DNA from: Lunularia cruciata
Taxonomy: Eukaryota > Streptophyta > Marchantiopsida > Lunulariales > Lunulariaceae
Direction of reading: 5' to 3'
Length of the DNA stretch: 64,000 nt
Assembly: GCA_948567375.1 (NCBI GenBank)
Contig: OX419762.1
Span: 37,863,034 to 37,927,033 of the forward strand
Positions 43,978-54,531 of this stretch are shown here, piece by piece. How positions within the stretch are numbered: the stretch's first letter is position 1; every line of letters begins with the position of its first letter. The translations under genes and the position numbers were made by a program. A model generated the notes under the pieces. It was not told the origin of the DNA. It did no database searches and saw only the letters and a program-made list of their open reading frames with translations.

Positions 43978-46211
43978 GTTGTCATACTTTCCTTTTCTCT
44001 CTCTGGGAACACATAGGGTGCCTAGCTGTGGAGACTACAGATCAGAGGCTAGAGGTAAACCGTAATGACTTGACAAAACACACATGTAACCCTTGTTGCC
44101 GGAACCCTCCTTTCTCAGGACTAATATTCTTGCTATCAAGAAGGATAGTACCGGGCAACCTGATCTGTCATCACAGCACGCATTCCTGGTCTACTGGTCA
44201 TCACTTCCAACATAACCAAGGGGAAATACACAGCACTCCTAGAAGGAAATAATCTGAGCGCAACGCCCGCACACCAATCCAAGTCAACTGGACGTACAAA
44301 TAGGCATACAAGTACAGAGAGGATCCAATCACAAGAAAAGGCGACAACTGTCTATACTTTTTGTCGAGAAAGAGCTTAAGAGCCTTTGTGCTCTGTCATC
44401 AAGCTCATTCCAACCTGTACTCCAAGCCTCCTCCCATCTGTACTTCAAATCTCAACAAATTCCTACTTCATGTGGGGATTTTCTATGTCTTTTTGATGGG
44501 GAAAAGTCTGCGCAGCTCATATGCAAGTAACTATTTCTACATAGCTTGGATTCAAGTGATCTAGGATTCAATAGAAAGCCTGTAAGATAAGATTTCCAAT
44601 GATATAAAATAAAATTCAATCAGATCACTAAAACTCTCCTGAAAATCTCTCAAAGTTGGCCAGGGTTTTTCTTGGACTTCACCCTAATTTCAAAATCTTC
44701 TTTTTAGGGTTTGCTCCTGGTTCTTGGCAAATTTCCCCCAAATTTCTGATTCAGAAATACACTTGATCCTCACAAACACTCTGGAAACCTGAAACTCTCA
44801 GTCATAGTCACAGGACATGAGACTTGATATCCAATCAAGATGAAAGAAAAATTTGCTCTACCGAGCTTATGATAGTATTTTCAGCAGGATGTTTTGCATC
44901 AGATCTCACTCTTCACAGATCTAGAACCACCCAAATTTTCCACAATAGTTGGTTGTGTTTTCTCTAACCTCCTGCAAATTTTCGTAGTCTAATCCAACTC
45001 CAATCTTTAGATGTGGATCAATTCCTGAGCTGGGCTAACTTGTGAGCTCTACAGACCCAGGTATACAGACCCAGGTATACTTGATCCAAGATTCTGATTT
45101 CTCTATTTGAAGAATTCACATGAAACTTTCACACAGAGGAGGTAAACCTATCCACTAACAACTCTGGAAATTTTCATGAGGAAATTTGAACTGCAACTTG
45201 GGGAGTGACCAAAACTCCAAACCTGATCATTAGCTCTTCTCCAACACCTTACATCCCATAAGCTTCAACTTCAATCAATGGGATCTGATTTGAGATTGAC
45301 CCAAAACCAGAATTTATTGTGCTTATTACTGTAAGAACATTGTCTAATCTCCAATCCCATTGATAGATAGTGAAAAGGTCTCAAGAAACTCCCTCAATTG
45401 ACTACTTTGTACTCCTGGGTATCAATTCAACCCCCCTTCACTCAATTGATCATATCCCTCTCAAACTCAGCTCAAATCGAGTGATTTCTATCTGCAAATT
45501 GTAGCTTGTTGTCTCTTCTTTCCAACCATGTCCTTCATTCCTCAAATGCCCTCCCTAAACTCCCCCGATAGTTGAAAAACTCCTGACTTCCCCCTTGAGA
45601 CCCAAGTTCTTACACATTTGTCTTTTACTCTTTTCACTTTTTGACAAATGGACCCCACAACTCCACCTTGAAGCTTATGAGCAAAATTTTAGGCATTCCC
45701 CAACTATAGAAGAACATAAATTGTCAAGTCCCAGACATTCTCATAAGTAAGCACCGGAAGGACGATAGGATCTGGGTTTCCCATCACCGACTCCACAAAC
45801 ACCACCCCGAAACGTGCTACCAACCAATCCCGTAAGTTGTCACGGTGTAAAATCTGAAGCCTGATGAGAAAAGGATTTGGGAGTGGCAGATCGGGAGCAT
45901 GGGACATCTCATGCTCGAGTGCTCACTCTGATGATCTAATACTCGCTCTTTGCTACAACTCTCTCCCAACTTCCTTCTCTCCTCGAGACTCTCCAAACTA
46001 AAACACACCCATCTCTCTACTCGCCCTCATATTTATTCATCAGAGCCCTCAAACATGATAAGATTGTAACCCACGTTGCCAATCACATACATGTACATAG
46101 ATGGCTCACATGGCAACATCTCATCCGTCGGAACTAGCATGCAACCTACCCCACTAACGTGGAGATAAACTATGATAAGTCACTTTTTACGGGCTACGCA
46201 AACCACAACAC
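43978..46211 (-). mobile_element. Fragment G: 5' end of a gypsy-type element inserted in E
   Basis: About 2.2 kb interrupts the PHD region of E, with an imperfect gactc-like target word on both sides. Read on the minus strand it has an LTR-like stretch (46,210 to about 45,945), a primer-site-like atcagagtgagc at about 45,920-45,932, a small leader frame (45,907-45,704) related to those of element F, and a long leader. Part of the leader (44,150-44,340) resembles the leader of copy C. No gag core, pol or matching second LTR was found, so it is truncated or a short non-autonomous form. Confidence 0.6.
45704..45907 (-). pseudogene. Leader frame of fragment G
   Basis: Reads FLIRLQILHRDNLRDWLVAR, then FGVVFVESVMGNPDPIVLPV and ENVWDLTIYVLL. 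It aligns with the first leader frame of element F (28,725-28,955) along most of its length: NPF at the start, R-D/E-N/H in the middle, V-M-x-x-P, V/I-L-P-V and WDLTIY-LL at the end. Function unknown; probably a gag N-terminal module. It sits just after the primer site, as in F. Confidence 0.6.
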
Positions 46212-46267
46212 GACATCATCCCCTCATGGTGGTTCCTCAAGGACAGTGGTTATGTCCTAGATGTACT

Positions 46268-46440
46268 TAACCTATAGCTAGTTCATCCTTTATATGGTAT
46301 AGATTGCAAATAGGCGATTAACAATGGGGCTCAATAGCACTCGGCCTCTTGATCTTTTGCCCACTATAAGGTATACCATATACTTGGAGTAGATGGCTAT
46401 CTACAGTTAGAGGGACCTAACTGCCAACTAGAGGACCAAT
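46268..46440 (+). other. Element E 3' untranslated stretch
   Basis: Matches 11,182-11,355 of copy C on the opposite strand. It ends with a degenerate polypurine tract (actagaggaccaat) immediately before the terminal repeats. Nothing else recognised. Confidence 0.6.
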
Positions 46441-47089
46441 TGTGGTACTTTAGAGTCCATGTATGACTTACGTGTGAGTTTTTTTTCTATAGTGTGTGAT
46501 GTTGGCAACAATTTATGTTGTGTAGGGATGTATATATGCATAATAGTTGTCACACCATTAGTAGCATTGTACCTAGATTGCTCGGACTATATAGTAGTAG
46601 TGTTGGTAATCATAAGTATTTTGGTAGTTACTCATAGACTACTTGTTGATGGACAGATTTTGTGTTTGAGGTATTGACTACATGGTGGAACCCATCATCA
46701 CTTGCACCATTTGGCCCGTCGGCGGGACCGTTAGGTTTTGAGACCTAGCTCGAGTCCAAGGGGTATAGTATTGAAGTACAGCTTCAAAAAGCTCACTTCT
46801 ATGATGTTGAGCCTTTGAGTTCATGGCTATGGTGGAAGAGGCAAATGAGGGTCACTTGGATTCTCTTAGCTAGAGTGGATTTGACTTGATTATAATTAGT
46901 GCACAATTGTTGGCAAATCATTGATGATAGATCAAGTACTGATTTGATTGAGTGTGATTTGAATTGTGTAAACAAATTGATTATTGTGGTACTTTAGAGT
47001 CCATGTATGACTTATGTGTGGGTTTTGTTGCTATAGTGTGTGATGTTGACAGCAATGTAAGTTATGTAGCAATGTATATACACATAACA
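46441..47089 (+). repeat. 3' terminal repeat complex of element E (A-B-A)
   Basis: A1 at 46,441-46,546, B at about 46,548-46,984, A2 at 46,985-47,089 (105 bp). Both A units begin TGTGGTACTTTAGAGTCCATG and end with a TATATRYRYATAA-type tail. The layout is the same as in C and D. The element ends at ataaca, after which LINE-like sequence follows. Confidence 0.85.
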
Positions 47090-47139
47090 TCCTAGCTTGA
47101 CCGTTCATTAGGGCATTCCAACTCGCACCAACTTTTTTC

Positions 47140-47800
47140 TCTATAGCAATGAGGTTTTGCCTAGGTTTGGTCTACCCATCTGCATCTTCATTACTCACGT
47201 GTGAGTGTTGTTTAACACTAGATGTAACATCGGTCCATATGACATGGTGTCCTTTTGGAGGACAGAGGATAGCTACCCATGATGCTATTAGTGATGCTAT
47301 TAGGGACATAGTGTTTGCTATGGCAAGAGAGAATAGATACTTGGCTTGGCTTTCGTATGCTGTGCAGATGACACATGTTAGAGCAAACTTATACTTGATC
47401 ATGTGATAGTAGTGGATGTCGTGGTTACAGACCTTATGCATGATATAGTTTTGGAGGGGGTGATTACCCATTCCCTTGGGTGGGTGGCGAGTGTTACAAC
47501 AAGTCGCAAGGTCTCCAAGTATAAGGGCATGCCACGAGGTCACCTCTTTGTTCCTCTAGCCTTGGAGTTACATGGAACTATGGACAAGGCATTTGATACA
47601 TTTGTTAGGGAATGCGCTAGAGCTTATCATGTTAGACCCCAAGAGTACCACTCTCACTATCATACTTTGTAACATATTAGACAACGTGTGTCCATTGCTC
47701 TATGGAGGGCAATGGCTGGTGCAATCTATAGGAGAGCAATCACACTAGGGATGCCAATTATGAAGAACACAAAGTTTCTAGGGTTATCCATCATACGGCT
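47140..47800 (+). pseudogene. LINE-like ORF2 C-terminal relic
   Basis: The plus strand has a zinc-binding-type stretch CECCLTLDVTSVHMTWCPFGG followed by IATHDAISDAIRDIV (about 47,195-47,320). Further on come KVSKYKGMPRGHLFVPLALE and DKAFDTFVRECARAYH (about 47,495-47,630), then a IRQRVSIALWRAMAGAIYRR end (about 47,675-47,735). This order (C-C-H-C motif, HDAI, KYK..FVPLALE, QR.SIAL.RA.A.AI) is that of the C-terminus of LINE-type reverse transcriptase proteins in plants and algae. Stop codons break the reading between the first and second parts. No poly(A) tail or target duplication is evident; E's 3' end lies 50 bp upstream. Confidence 0.65.
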
Positions 47801-47889
47801 TCCCCAATTCAACCTTTCTTTGGATTTGCTTCTGTCTGAAGGTCTTGGCTTGTTTGCCAATGATCTAAGTGTGCCTACAAGTGGGTGAT

Positions 47890-49430
47890 GCTTCTTCAAA
47901 TGCTCCAGTTGTTTTAGACAATGACTTGCATAGTTAGTATATCTTAGGTGCAATAGTGCAGATTTCTCATATTGACTCTATTGGGGCTTAGTCTCATTTT
48001 ACCTTTATCGTCTCTCCCTTATAGGGCTTGATGGAGTTTTCCTGTCCTTTGTGTTTTCTGCCTGGTAGCCACTTTTACTTTATTTATGGTCAAATATTGA
48101 TGTATTCTCTTACAGTGTTCCCTAACTGAGGAGCATTATAGAATCTGACGAGATAATAATAATATACCTGATGTCATAATTATGCTAACTAGGTAATTGG
48201 ATGAACTTTTGAGATACCTTTTGCTCATCCCTACAATCATTTCAGGTCATCTGTTTCTGAAACTTTCCTTAAAATTCCACTTATGGCAAAATACTGACCT
48301 GTCTAGCATCTTAAGTTGATACTTCCTCTAAGGATGGCAGTCAGCTTAGAGGGAGTCAATCGTACACTTAGAGATACTCATCATCTTTCGCAATATCCAA
48401 GCGTGTACATTCTAGAGGGTTTCGATCACTTCTGCTTTGGTAGTAAGCAGACGTCCAACAGATTTACTTTTTAGACGCAATAAACTTTTGTCAGACATTG
48501 AGTTCGGCAATCAATGCAGCTGATAGGGAAAATAGCATGATGATGTATCGAGAGTGACATAAGGAATCTTGAAATTAGATTAGCTGCAGCGTTTGTTTAG
48601 GAACTAATTATATTCTTACTCTCCTGTCCACTAGGAGTGTACGAGCACCGCCATGTTTGCTGTGTGGGACAGTACTTGGAAGTTAGCCTCCTGACCGCCA
48701 TTAAGAACCATGATCTGCCTTATTAAGCCTAATAGCATAACTATGACGCTGACAATTTTATCTTAATTACACATTCCTTCAGGGGATTAATGAGATACTT
48801 TTGTTGACATGTAAACTAGGCTTGGAACAAAAGTCAACCTAAATATGTAGAACGGATGCCCTACTCGTAGTTTCCCATGATTGGACATCCATCACGCCAA
48901 TTTCACTCTTCTCCTTCTCTCTAGTTAATGTGATGGTCCCCTTTTGCTCTAGCCCTAGCCACATCTCTCTCGGCTGTCTACACAACGTTTCAGGTTACAT
49001 ATTTTCCAAAGTAGTGACTGAAACCATGAAATAAACTAAACTTCTACGTCAATACTTCTTCTCTCCCGCCAAGATCGGAAAACCTGGATGATTGGGAATG
49101 GAAACTTTACATAAAACCTCCATTTCAGCTTGATGCGGATGCAGATGCAGATGCGCGTAGGGATAGTATCTGTGTCTCTGTCCACGAACTAAATGAGAAA
49201 CTGGCCATTCAATCTTCCAAGTTATAAAACTGTAAATTTGGTCAAATAGTGTAATTCATTCCCTTAGCACATCTTCAGTGTCTGTCTTGCATTATAGTAT
49301 GAAATATCCCACTTTTTCAACTAGCGGTGCTCTGAAAGGAACGCGAAAGTCAAGCCCATGTGTAATGACTTCTCAATTCTAGCTACTGGATCCTTGTAAC
49401 GTGATCAGGAAATCGATTTCCTAAAGGGTT
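47890..49430. other. No recognisable gene; composition changes here
   Basis: From about 47,950 the sequence loses the low-complexity, coding-like character of the retroelement half. I see no conserved protein signature on either strand. A short repeat gatgcagatgca lies near 49,140-49,158. Either unannotated host intergenic DNA or very old repeats. Confidence 0.3.
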
Positions 49431-50890
49431 GTAAACTGCAGTTAGTTGTAAGATAATCGCGGAGGGAGAATCGTAGGAGCCAAGCCCGGTGAAGTGGAGA
49501 GGCCTTTGGCGGGACGTCCGCGTGAACGTACCACCTCAACCTTTAAGTACGGGGAAGCTTTATAAAGAGCGCCGGCACAGTGCCCGCCCGTTCTCCACGT
49601 CAACATTAGGCCGTTTGAGCTCTGGACAATCACGCGTCATTAACACCGCGTGTTAATCGCTATTACCCATCAACTTACTAGAGCCGGTGTCTTTCATGTC
49701 CATCCCGGTCGTACAAAGCTCCTGTACCTGCTAAAGCAGCCACTCCACAGTCATTAGCCTGCGTCATCATTACTTTATGTGATATACTCCCGTTGAGACG
49801 ACACCTCTCTAATAAGAGAACTTGTATTTATTTTCCACCTCCCACGTCACATCTAATCACCGACTGTTTTCACCTTGTTTTACAACTTTCTCACTTGTAA
49901 CTTTTTTCGCGATTAGGTAGCTGTGAATTAACAACTAGATCCTCTGTCATTATCGAAGTGGTTTAAATGCCGGTTCCGTGGAGAGTACGACAAGGGCAAC
50001 CGGCAAAAGGCTGGCCACGAGATGAATGATTAACGCAACCCGTATTTCATGATATTAACATGGTACAAACTTTTATAAAGTGACCTATACTACCAGTATT
50101 TCATGATTTCGATCCAAAGTATTAGTAGTCGACCTGCTGCAGCCCGTGCCTTGCTGAAAGGATCATTATCTTACATCAACATCTTTAAGGCCTAACTCAT
50201 CGGCTGCACTCGTGTGAAAGAGAGTAGAGCTGAGCGGACCTGATCTAACCTGATGTTCGGACCTTAACTAGGTGGTCAGGTCAAGGACAGTGAATGAAAA
50301 TTAGAGTTACCGAGCATTCGATGTCTTAACCCTTGAAGTTTTGCTCGGTCGGGAGGGAAATGTGTGACCGTGACTTGGGTTCAAGTAAATCTCTCGGCTT
50401 AGTTGCTGCTTCTGATAATTAAAAGGAGGCGGCGGAGGCGGCGGGACTGGTCCTGCATGTTTGGCTTGGTTCTTGCCTCCTTCAGCTCTCCTTGTGTTCA
50501 TATTTAGTGCTCTTCGACCGACTTCCCTCTCAGTGAGGATGAACCACCAAGGTCGGAGGCGGAGAACGCCCATACCAAACGATTCATTACCCTTATTAGA
50601 ATGTCGCCAGCTATTGGGCTAGGCAGTTTTATTAATGATCGCTGAGCTTGTTATTTCTTTGTGTGTTATCCGGTGCAGGCGTTCGGATTGAGATAGTTGG
50701 ATTTGCGCCAGCTCGCGAGTGTACTGAGTGTCTAGGATTGTCGAAGTCGGATATGTCCACCCACGTCCATAGCAGTGTTTCTCCACCACTAGATCGATTA
50801 TACATCACTCCGTGACACCTACTGGATGCCGGTTCCGTTATCACATGCATTATACATGCGCTCGATTGTCGTGGGGGAATGGTCTAGAAT
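49431..50890. other. No recognisable gene; possible promoter-like features
   Basis: A locally GC-richer stretch at 49,450-49,640 contains a TATA-like word (tataaag, 49,561-49,567) after a CG-rich stretch. It also has ACGT-core words (ccacgtca near 49,596 and cccacgtcac near 49,846) and a perfect dyad attaacac-cgc-gtgttaat at 49,639-49,657. No open frame of note follows. A GGC/GGA run at 50,427-50,442 produces a proline run in a minus-strand frame that I take as chance. No host exon recognised. Confidence 0.2.
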
Positions 50891-50901
50891 CCAGAACCAC
50901 T

Positions 50902-51079
50902 GACCTTCCTGTCTGATTTACAGCTCCTTTTCCTCTTAAGTCGATCTCGCGATCTCATCGGTTACCTCACCTTGATTTGAAGGCCGGATGGACCTTCCTG
51001 TCTGAGTTACGGCTCCTTTTTTTTTTGAGTCGATCTCGCGATCTCATCGGTTACCTCACCTTGATTTGAAGGCCGGATG
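50902..51079. repeat. 89-bp tandem duplication
   Basis: Two adjacent units, 50,902-50,990 and 50,991-51,079, both from gaccttcctgtctga to gaaggccggatg. They are nearly identical, differing mainly in the tract after gctcctttt. Each contains tcgatctcgcgatctc with a small gatctcgcgatc dyad. Recent duplication by its high identity. Confidence 0.95.
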
Positions 51080-51204
51080 CTCCAAGGATCCCGAGAAATC
51101 AACTGGACAGTTCTTCTCGATGCCTCTCGCCCCAATGATCAGAGTCAGTAGCTTTACGTAAAGTACTCTTCTGTGAAACAGTTTATTGGGCTAGGACCAA
51201 TCGG

Positions 51205-51226
51205 CCCAGCCCAATTATGGGCTGGG
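51205..51226. repeat. Short hairpin
   Basis: Arms cccagccca and tgggctggg are exact reverse complements around atta. It lies in the repeat-rich stretch before the foldback cluster. Function unknown. Confidence 0.8.
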
Positions 51227-51289
51227 ACAACTACACAGGATTTTCAGTGAATCAGATCGCGTTTGAAACCTAAACATCTGTGGGTCGAG

Positions 51290-51372
51290 CGCTGTCAATG
51301 GCGAATCCCCAGCTGACGCTTGAGAACGTTTGGATGCCGATGGCCAGCTGGGGGTTTTCTCTTGACAAGGCT
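51290..51372. repeat. Foldback 1 of a related cluster
   Basis: The left arm (51,290-51,316, tgtcaatggcgaatccccagc) and right arm (51,345-51,371, cagctgggggttttctcttga) pair at about 19 of 26 positions, with a ~29-base loop. The left-arm core recurs in foldbacks 2 and 3. Confidence 0.75.
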
Positions 51373-51716
51373 CGCTTCACGGTTTGGAGGATAAATTCAA
51401 CGTTTGAGGGTCACTAGGACTACGTGATGCGACGACGCATGCTTCAGTTGGTTGTCATGGTGTTCGCAATGTGAAGGCAGATGCCTAACTAATGGTAACC
51501 GCTCTGATGCACATATCAAGATTTCCTGCAGGGTTTCAGAAACACGAGGTGATACTGTGTTCAATTTATCAGACCAGCCGATCCTGAAGCACGTGGAAGA
51601 TTGTCTCCTGCACAATGAAGGGGTGTCTCATGGGTTGAGCATCGAGCCACTCATCCTGATACGCGTTCTATTCTATTATTTGTGATTCTGACCTCGTTGA
51701 AATTTGTGGAGTCTTC

Positions 51717-51793
51717 TCCATCAATGGTAAACCCCCAGCTGAGCCAGCATATTAATGCTCGCATGGTCGGCTGAGAGTTTACCTTTGATGAAG
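51717..51793. repeat. Foldback 2 of a related cluster
   Basis: The left arm (tccatcaatggtaaaccccc, from 51,718) pairs with the right arm (ctgagagtttacctttgatg, ending 51,793) at about 19 of 24 positions around a ~28-base loop. Same core words as foldback 1. Confidence 0.75.
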
Positions 51794-51876
51794 TAGCCTA
51801 GACGAATAGTGTAAGATATGGAGTGAGAAACGGAGGTGTGGGACTGTCGCACGCGTTGTTTCATCTAGAAGACCTA

Positions 51877-51962
51877 CCTTGTCAATGGTAAACCCCTAGC
51901 TGACTTTCTGTTCCATAGTGGCTGGGAACTGCAGTCCAGCTGAGGGTTTGTTATTGTCAAGG
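51877..51962. repeat. Foldback 3 of a related cluster
   Basis: The left arm (ccttgtcaatggtaaacccc) pairs with the right arm (ctgagggtttgttattgtca, ending 51,962) at about 20 of 26 positions around a ~34-base loop. A fourth, right-arm-only copy lies at 52,070-52,092 in the next tandem unit. Confidence 0.78.
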
Positions 51963-52190
51963 CATGCCGTCTAGTGCAGAGATCGAAGCTCGACAGTCCA
52001 GTGTGCATATGCCTATGTGAAATTTGTGGTTCAACATACAACACACCAGATTAATCGGGAACTGCAGTCCAGATGAGGGTTTGAACCGAAGGCATGCCGT
52101 CTAGTGCAGAGAATGAAGTTAGACCAAGTGCACCAGCGTGGAATCGCCTAGATGATATTTATGCTTTACACGCAACATGCAGGACTAATC
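51924..52190. repeat. 133-bp imperfect tandem duplication
   Basis: Units 51,924-52,056 and 52,057-52,190 share gggaactgcagtccag, ggcatgccgtctagtgcag and an end near taatc. The first unit includes the right arm of foldback 3. The units are clearly diverged in the middle. Confidence 0.85.
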
Positions 52191-52192
52191 AG

Positions 52193-52241
52193 ACGATTTC
52201 CAGACTGGCAATATGTGACATATTGCCAGTCTGGAAATCGT
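52193..52241. repeat. Hairpin with 24-bp perfect arms
   Basis: Arms 52,193-52,216 and 52,218-52,241 are exact reverse complements (acgatttccagactggcaat...) around a single g at 52,217. It lies directly after the 133-bp tandem pair. Together with 1545, 2728 and 6645 it forms a class of long perfect hairpins in this window. Confidence 0.97.
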
Positions 52242-52468
52242 GATCTCGTAAGTTTGCAAGCAGGATTTGACCTTGCTTGTACAGTTCAGCAGCAACATGT
52301 GGGAACTGCCTTGTTGTTTTGATGCCACGATAATATATTAGTTCTCATCTATCTTCTTTTCTTATTGCAATTATTTTGCCTCGTAGCACCGGTGAATTTC
52401 CAACTGAGGTCGTAGCACTGATAAATTTAAACCAAAGGTTTGATCTCATTCTAGTAACCGAACTTAAG

Positions 52469-52556
52469 CGCGAGGGATGGGATTGGGAACGATTAGATAT
52501 TTATGCTCCCACCGCGAGGGATGATATTGGCAACGATTAGATATTTATGCTCCCAC
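52469..52556. repeat. 44-bp tandem duplication
   Basis: Units 52,469-52,512 and 52,513-52,556 both run from cgcgagggatg to gctcccac and differ at a few positions. Flanked by non-repeated DNA. Confidence 0.92.
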
Positions 52557-52559
52557 CGC

Positions 52560-53980
52560 TGTACATTGTCGATGGTACAGCTACCACCATGCTCTACTCT
52601 AATATGTATATTCCCTGAAGCACCTGCAATATTGCGAAGGGGACTCGAAGTTAATAGTTCCAGTTTACCGCCTTCTACAGCTGGTGGAATACTGCGAGGA
52701 CGAATTCAAAATTGGTAATAATTTAACTACATTACTCACTGTGAGACATGGAACTGTCAACATTGAAATGGTAAGATGAGTGCGACAGACCGTGAACATT
52801 GCTAAATATTCGTTAAAATGCAGCTGTCAAACATTGGGCTGAAGATAGACCGAAAATTATGTAGGTGTACAACCTTAGGATGGGAAAAGACCGAACAGTT
52901 TCCAGTATCGGAGGGAAAATTGTCAATGCGAAATTTGCAATAGAAATATAATTTCTTGCGGAATTTGATCCTAATTTAGACTAAAACATTCTGGGAAAGC
53001 TGAAAATTGAATGTGTTCTTTCTTTCTTGATGATAGATGAAAACAACATTGGTAAGATACATAGCATACTTATTTCAGAAATAAATCAATGTGGGTAAAA
53101 CTTATCAAAATTAATCAATACGGGCAAGATAAGAGAAACCATGTAAGGACCGACTAGCAAAGAAGTTCTCTCAATCGTTAAAAGGTGGACTATCTAAACT
53201 AACTAAAAGATCGGAAAAAATTAGAAAACCCGAATTGTAGGGATTGATTAGGAAAGGAATAATCTCAATCGTAAAAAGATAAATAATCTAAAGTTGGAGA
53301 AATTTGAAAATGTATCCTTATCACATACGACAGACTAGTAAAGAGATGTATCTCAATAGAAAGAGAAATGAAGAAGTAGCCTCTAAACAAACATGATGAG
53401 GAAAATCTAAATGAGCAAATTAACAATTTGAAACATGCCTCGAAAAAAAAAATTTAATAAATCAAGAGGCAAAAAGAAATGAAGTAATGGTATGCAAGTA
53501 GATCGTAAACGGAATAGTATTTTGTGGAAGAAAGAACCGAGAACGTTTGAATAAAAAAGATCATGGAAATAAATTGACAGTTCACATCCATTTTATTATG
53601 TAGCACAATTTACATACTAAAATTGTGGAGGAAAGATAGGAGAGCGAAAGAACCAACTCACTAGTAGTCAAGCACATCAAGCCTAGACATTGTGAGCGAT
53701 TGGGATGTTGAACAATATGTCAAATCATTTACAATGATGAGCGAACTCGTATGGCTATCATTCGAATTTCGGGCTTACAATACTTGCTAAATTTCCATGT
53801 TTGCCGAATCATTTTATGTCAAACGCACATGTGCAGATAGCTACCCCCATCTTAAACGATGACTGAAGCGCCTCAGAATGAATCCCGTGAATCCCATTTT
53901 GTACACTATGTAGCGAACGTCTCCTCGTCTTCAGAGTTACATCTTACCTTTTCCTGGTACTTCGCAGCTTAGGAAACACC
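52560..53980. other. No recognisable gene
   Basis: A-rich stretch (especially 53,100-53,600) with no conserved open frame. Related words recur at 53,150-53,290 (aatctcaatcgt(t/a)aaaa), suggesting small old local repeats. Nothing further seen. Confidence 0.3.
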
Positions 53981-53985
53981 GAAAA

Positions 53986-54531
53986 TTGACGCAAATCAAG
54001 TACATTTTCTCTACTCAAATCCTTCTCATTGTCATCGTTCTCATTCGCGGTCGCCCTTCCCCCATTCTCATTCTTCACAGTCGATACTGCTACACCTTAG
54101 GACGGAAGGTGTTTCAGAAGGCATCCATGTCCCAGAAATACTTGTTTACGAGCTTCACGACGCAACTTTGGGGCACTCCATACTTCAGAACCTTTTACAG
54201 ATTGACTGGTACAGTAGCAGGGACGTCAGCAATGGGGGAACAACAGCGGAAACTTCTGGCTGATCCGCGCTGTTGTTGTCTGCTGGGAGCGAGCGAGCGA
54301 ACGAACCTCCACCAAGGTCTGAACATGCAAGAGCCGCTCTACAGCCGATTCGAAATCCGACAAAATAGTAACAGGCATCGCGGTAGGACCGTTCATGGAG
54401 CCATCGAAAGCTCTCGAACTACAGTGGACTGCAACAGGGGACCATGCAGAGTAGAATCTGGCTGGCAAGTTACGAACCATCGATTCCAAGTCCGCTTCGA
54501 GGGGCGGATAGGAGAGTCGACACGCTTATGA
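53986..54531 (+). other. Longest open frame of the right half, unidentified
   Basis: 181 codons with a hydrophobic N-terminal segment (FSTQILLIVIVLI) followed by an Arg/Ser-rich remainder. The opposite strand is also open at 54,226-54,489. I recognise no domain, and codon usage gives no clear support. It may be chance or part of an exon. A GAGC tetranucleotide run lies at 54,288-54,303, within both frames. Listed so the frame is on record, not as a gene call. Confidence 0.12.

Larger units (their letters stand above)
43871..46267 (+). pseudogene. Element E PHD finger, split by fragment G
   Basis: The left part, near 43,888-43,972, reads CMLCGSSSGAAIMLVCDSC and SRGWHMACMT. The right part resumes after the insertion at about 46,212 and includes the in-register GQWLCPRCT end near 46,240-46,267. 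The ligand pattern is the same as in copy C (11,350-11,485). The retention of all readable zinc ligands in a second, separately decayed copy supports a real PHD finger in the family. Confidence 0.8.
39484..47089 (+). mobile_element. Element E: methyltransferase-type Ty3/gypsy, 5'-truncated
   Basis: Plus-strand order: end of the DNMT3-like domain, linker, RT, solo LTR insertion, RNase H, integrase, PHD finger split by fragment G, polypurine region, A-B-A 3' repeats. It starts at the equivalent of about position 15,300 in copy C, so gag, protease and methyltransferase motifs I-IV are absent. It is an inverted partner of D, sharing 11,181-15,290 equivalents with it. Many breaks; fossil. Confidence 0.88.

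Noticed and set aside
49558-49570. TATA-like word tataaag as a true host promoter
   Set aside because: No open frame or exon follows it, and a single TATA word is expected by chance at this length. Mentioned only within the block description.
50307-50573. Minus-strand frame with a proline run as a Pro-rich protein
   Set aside because: The proline run is the product of a short GGC/GGA repeat on the plus strand; the rest shows no conserved feature.
53986-54531. 181-codon plus-strand open frame as a host gene
   Set aside because: No domain or family resemblance, and the opposite strand is open over much of it. The composition is no different from its surroundings. Kept only as a low-confidence note.
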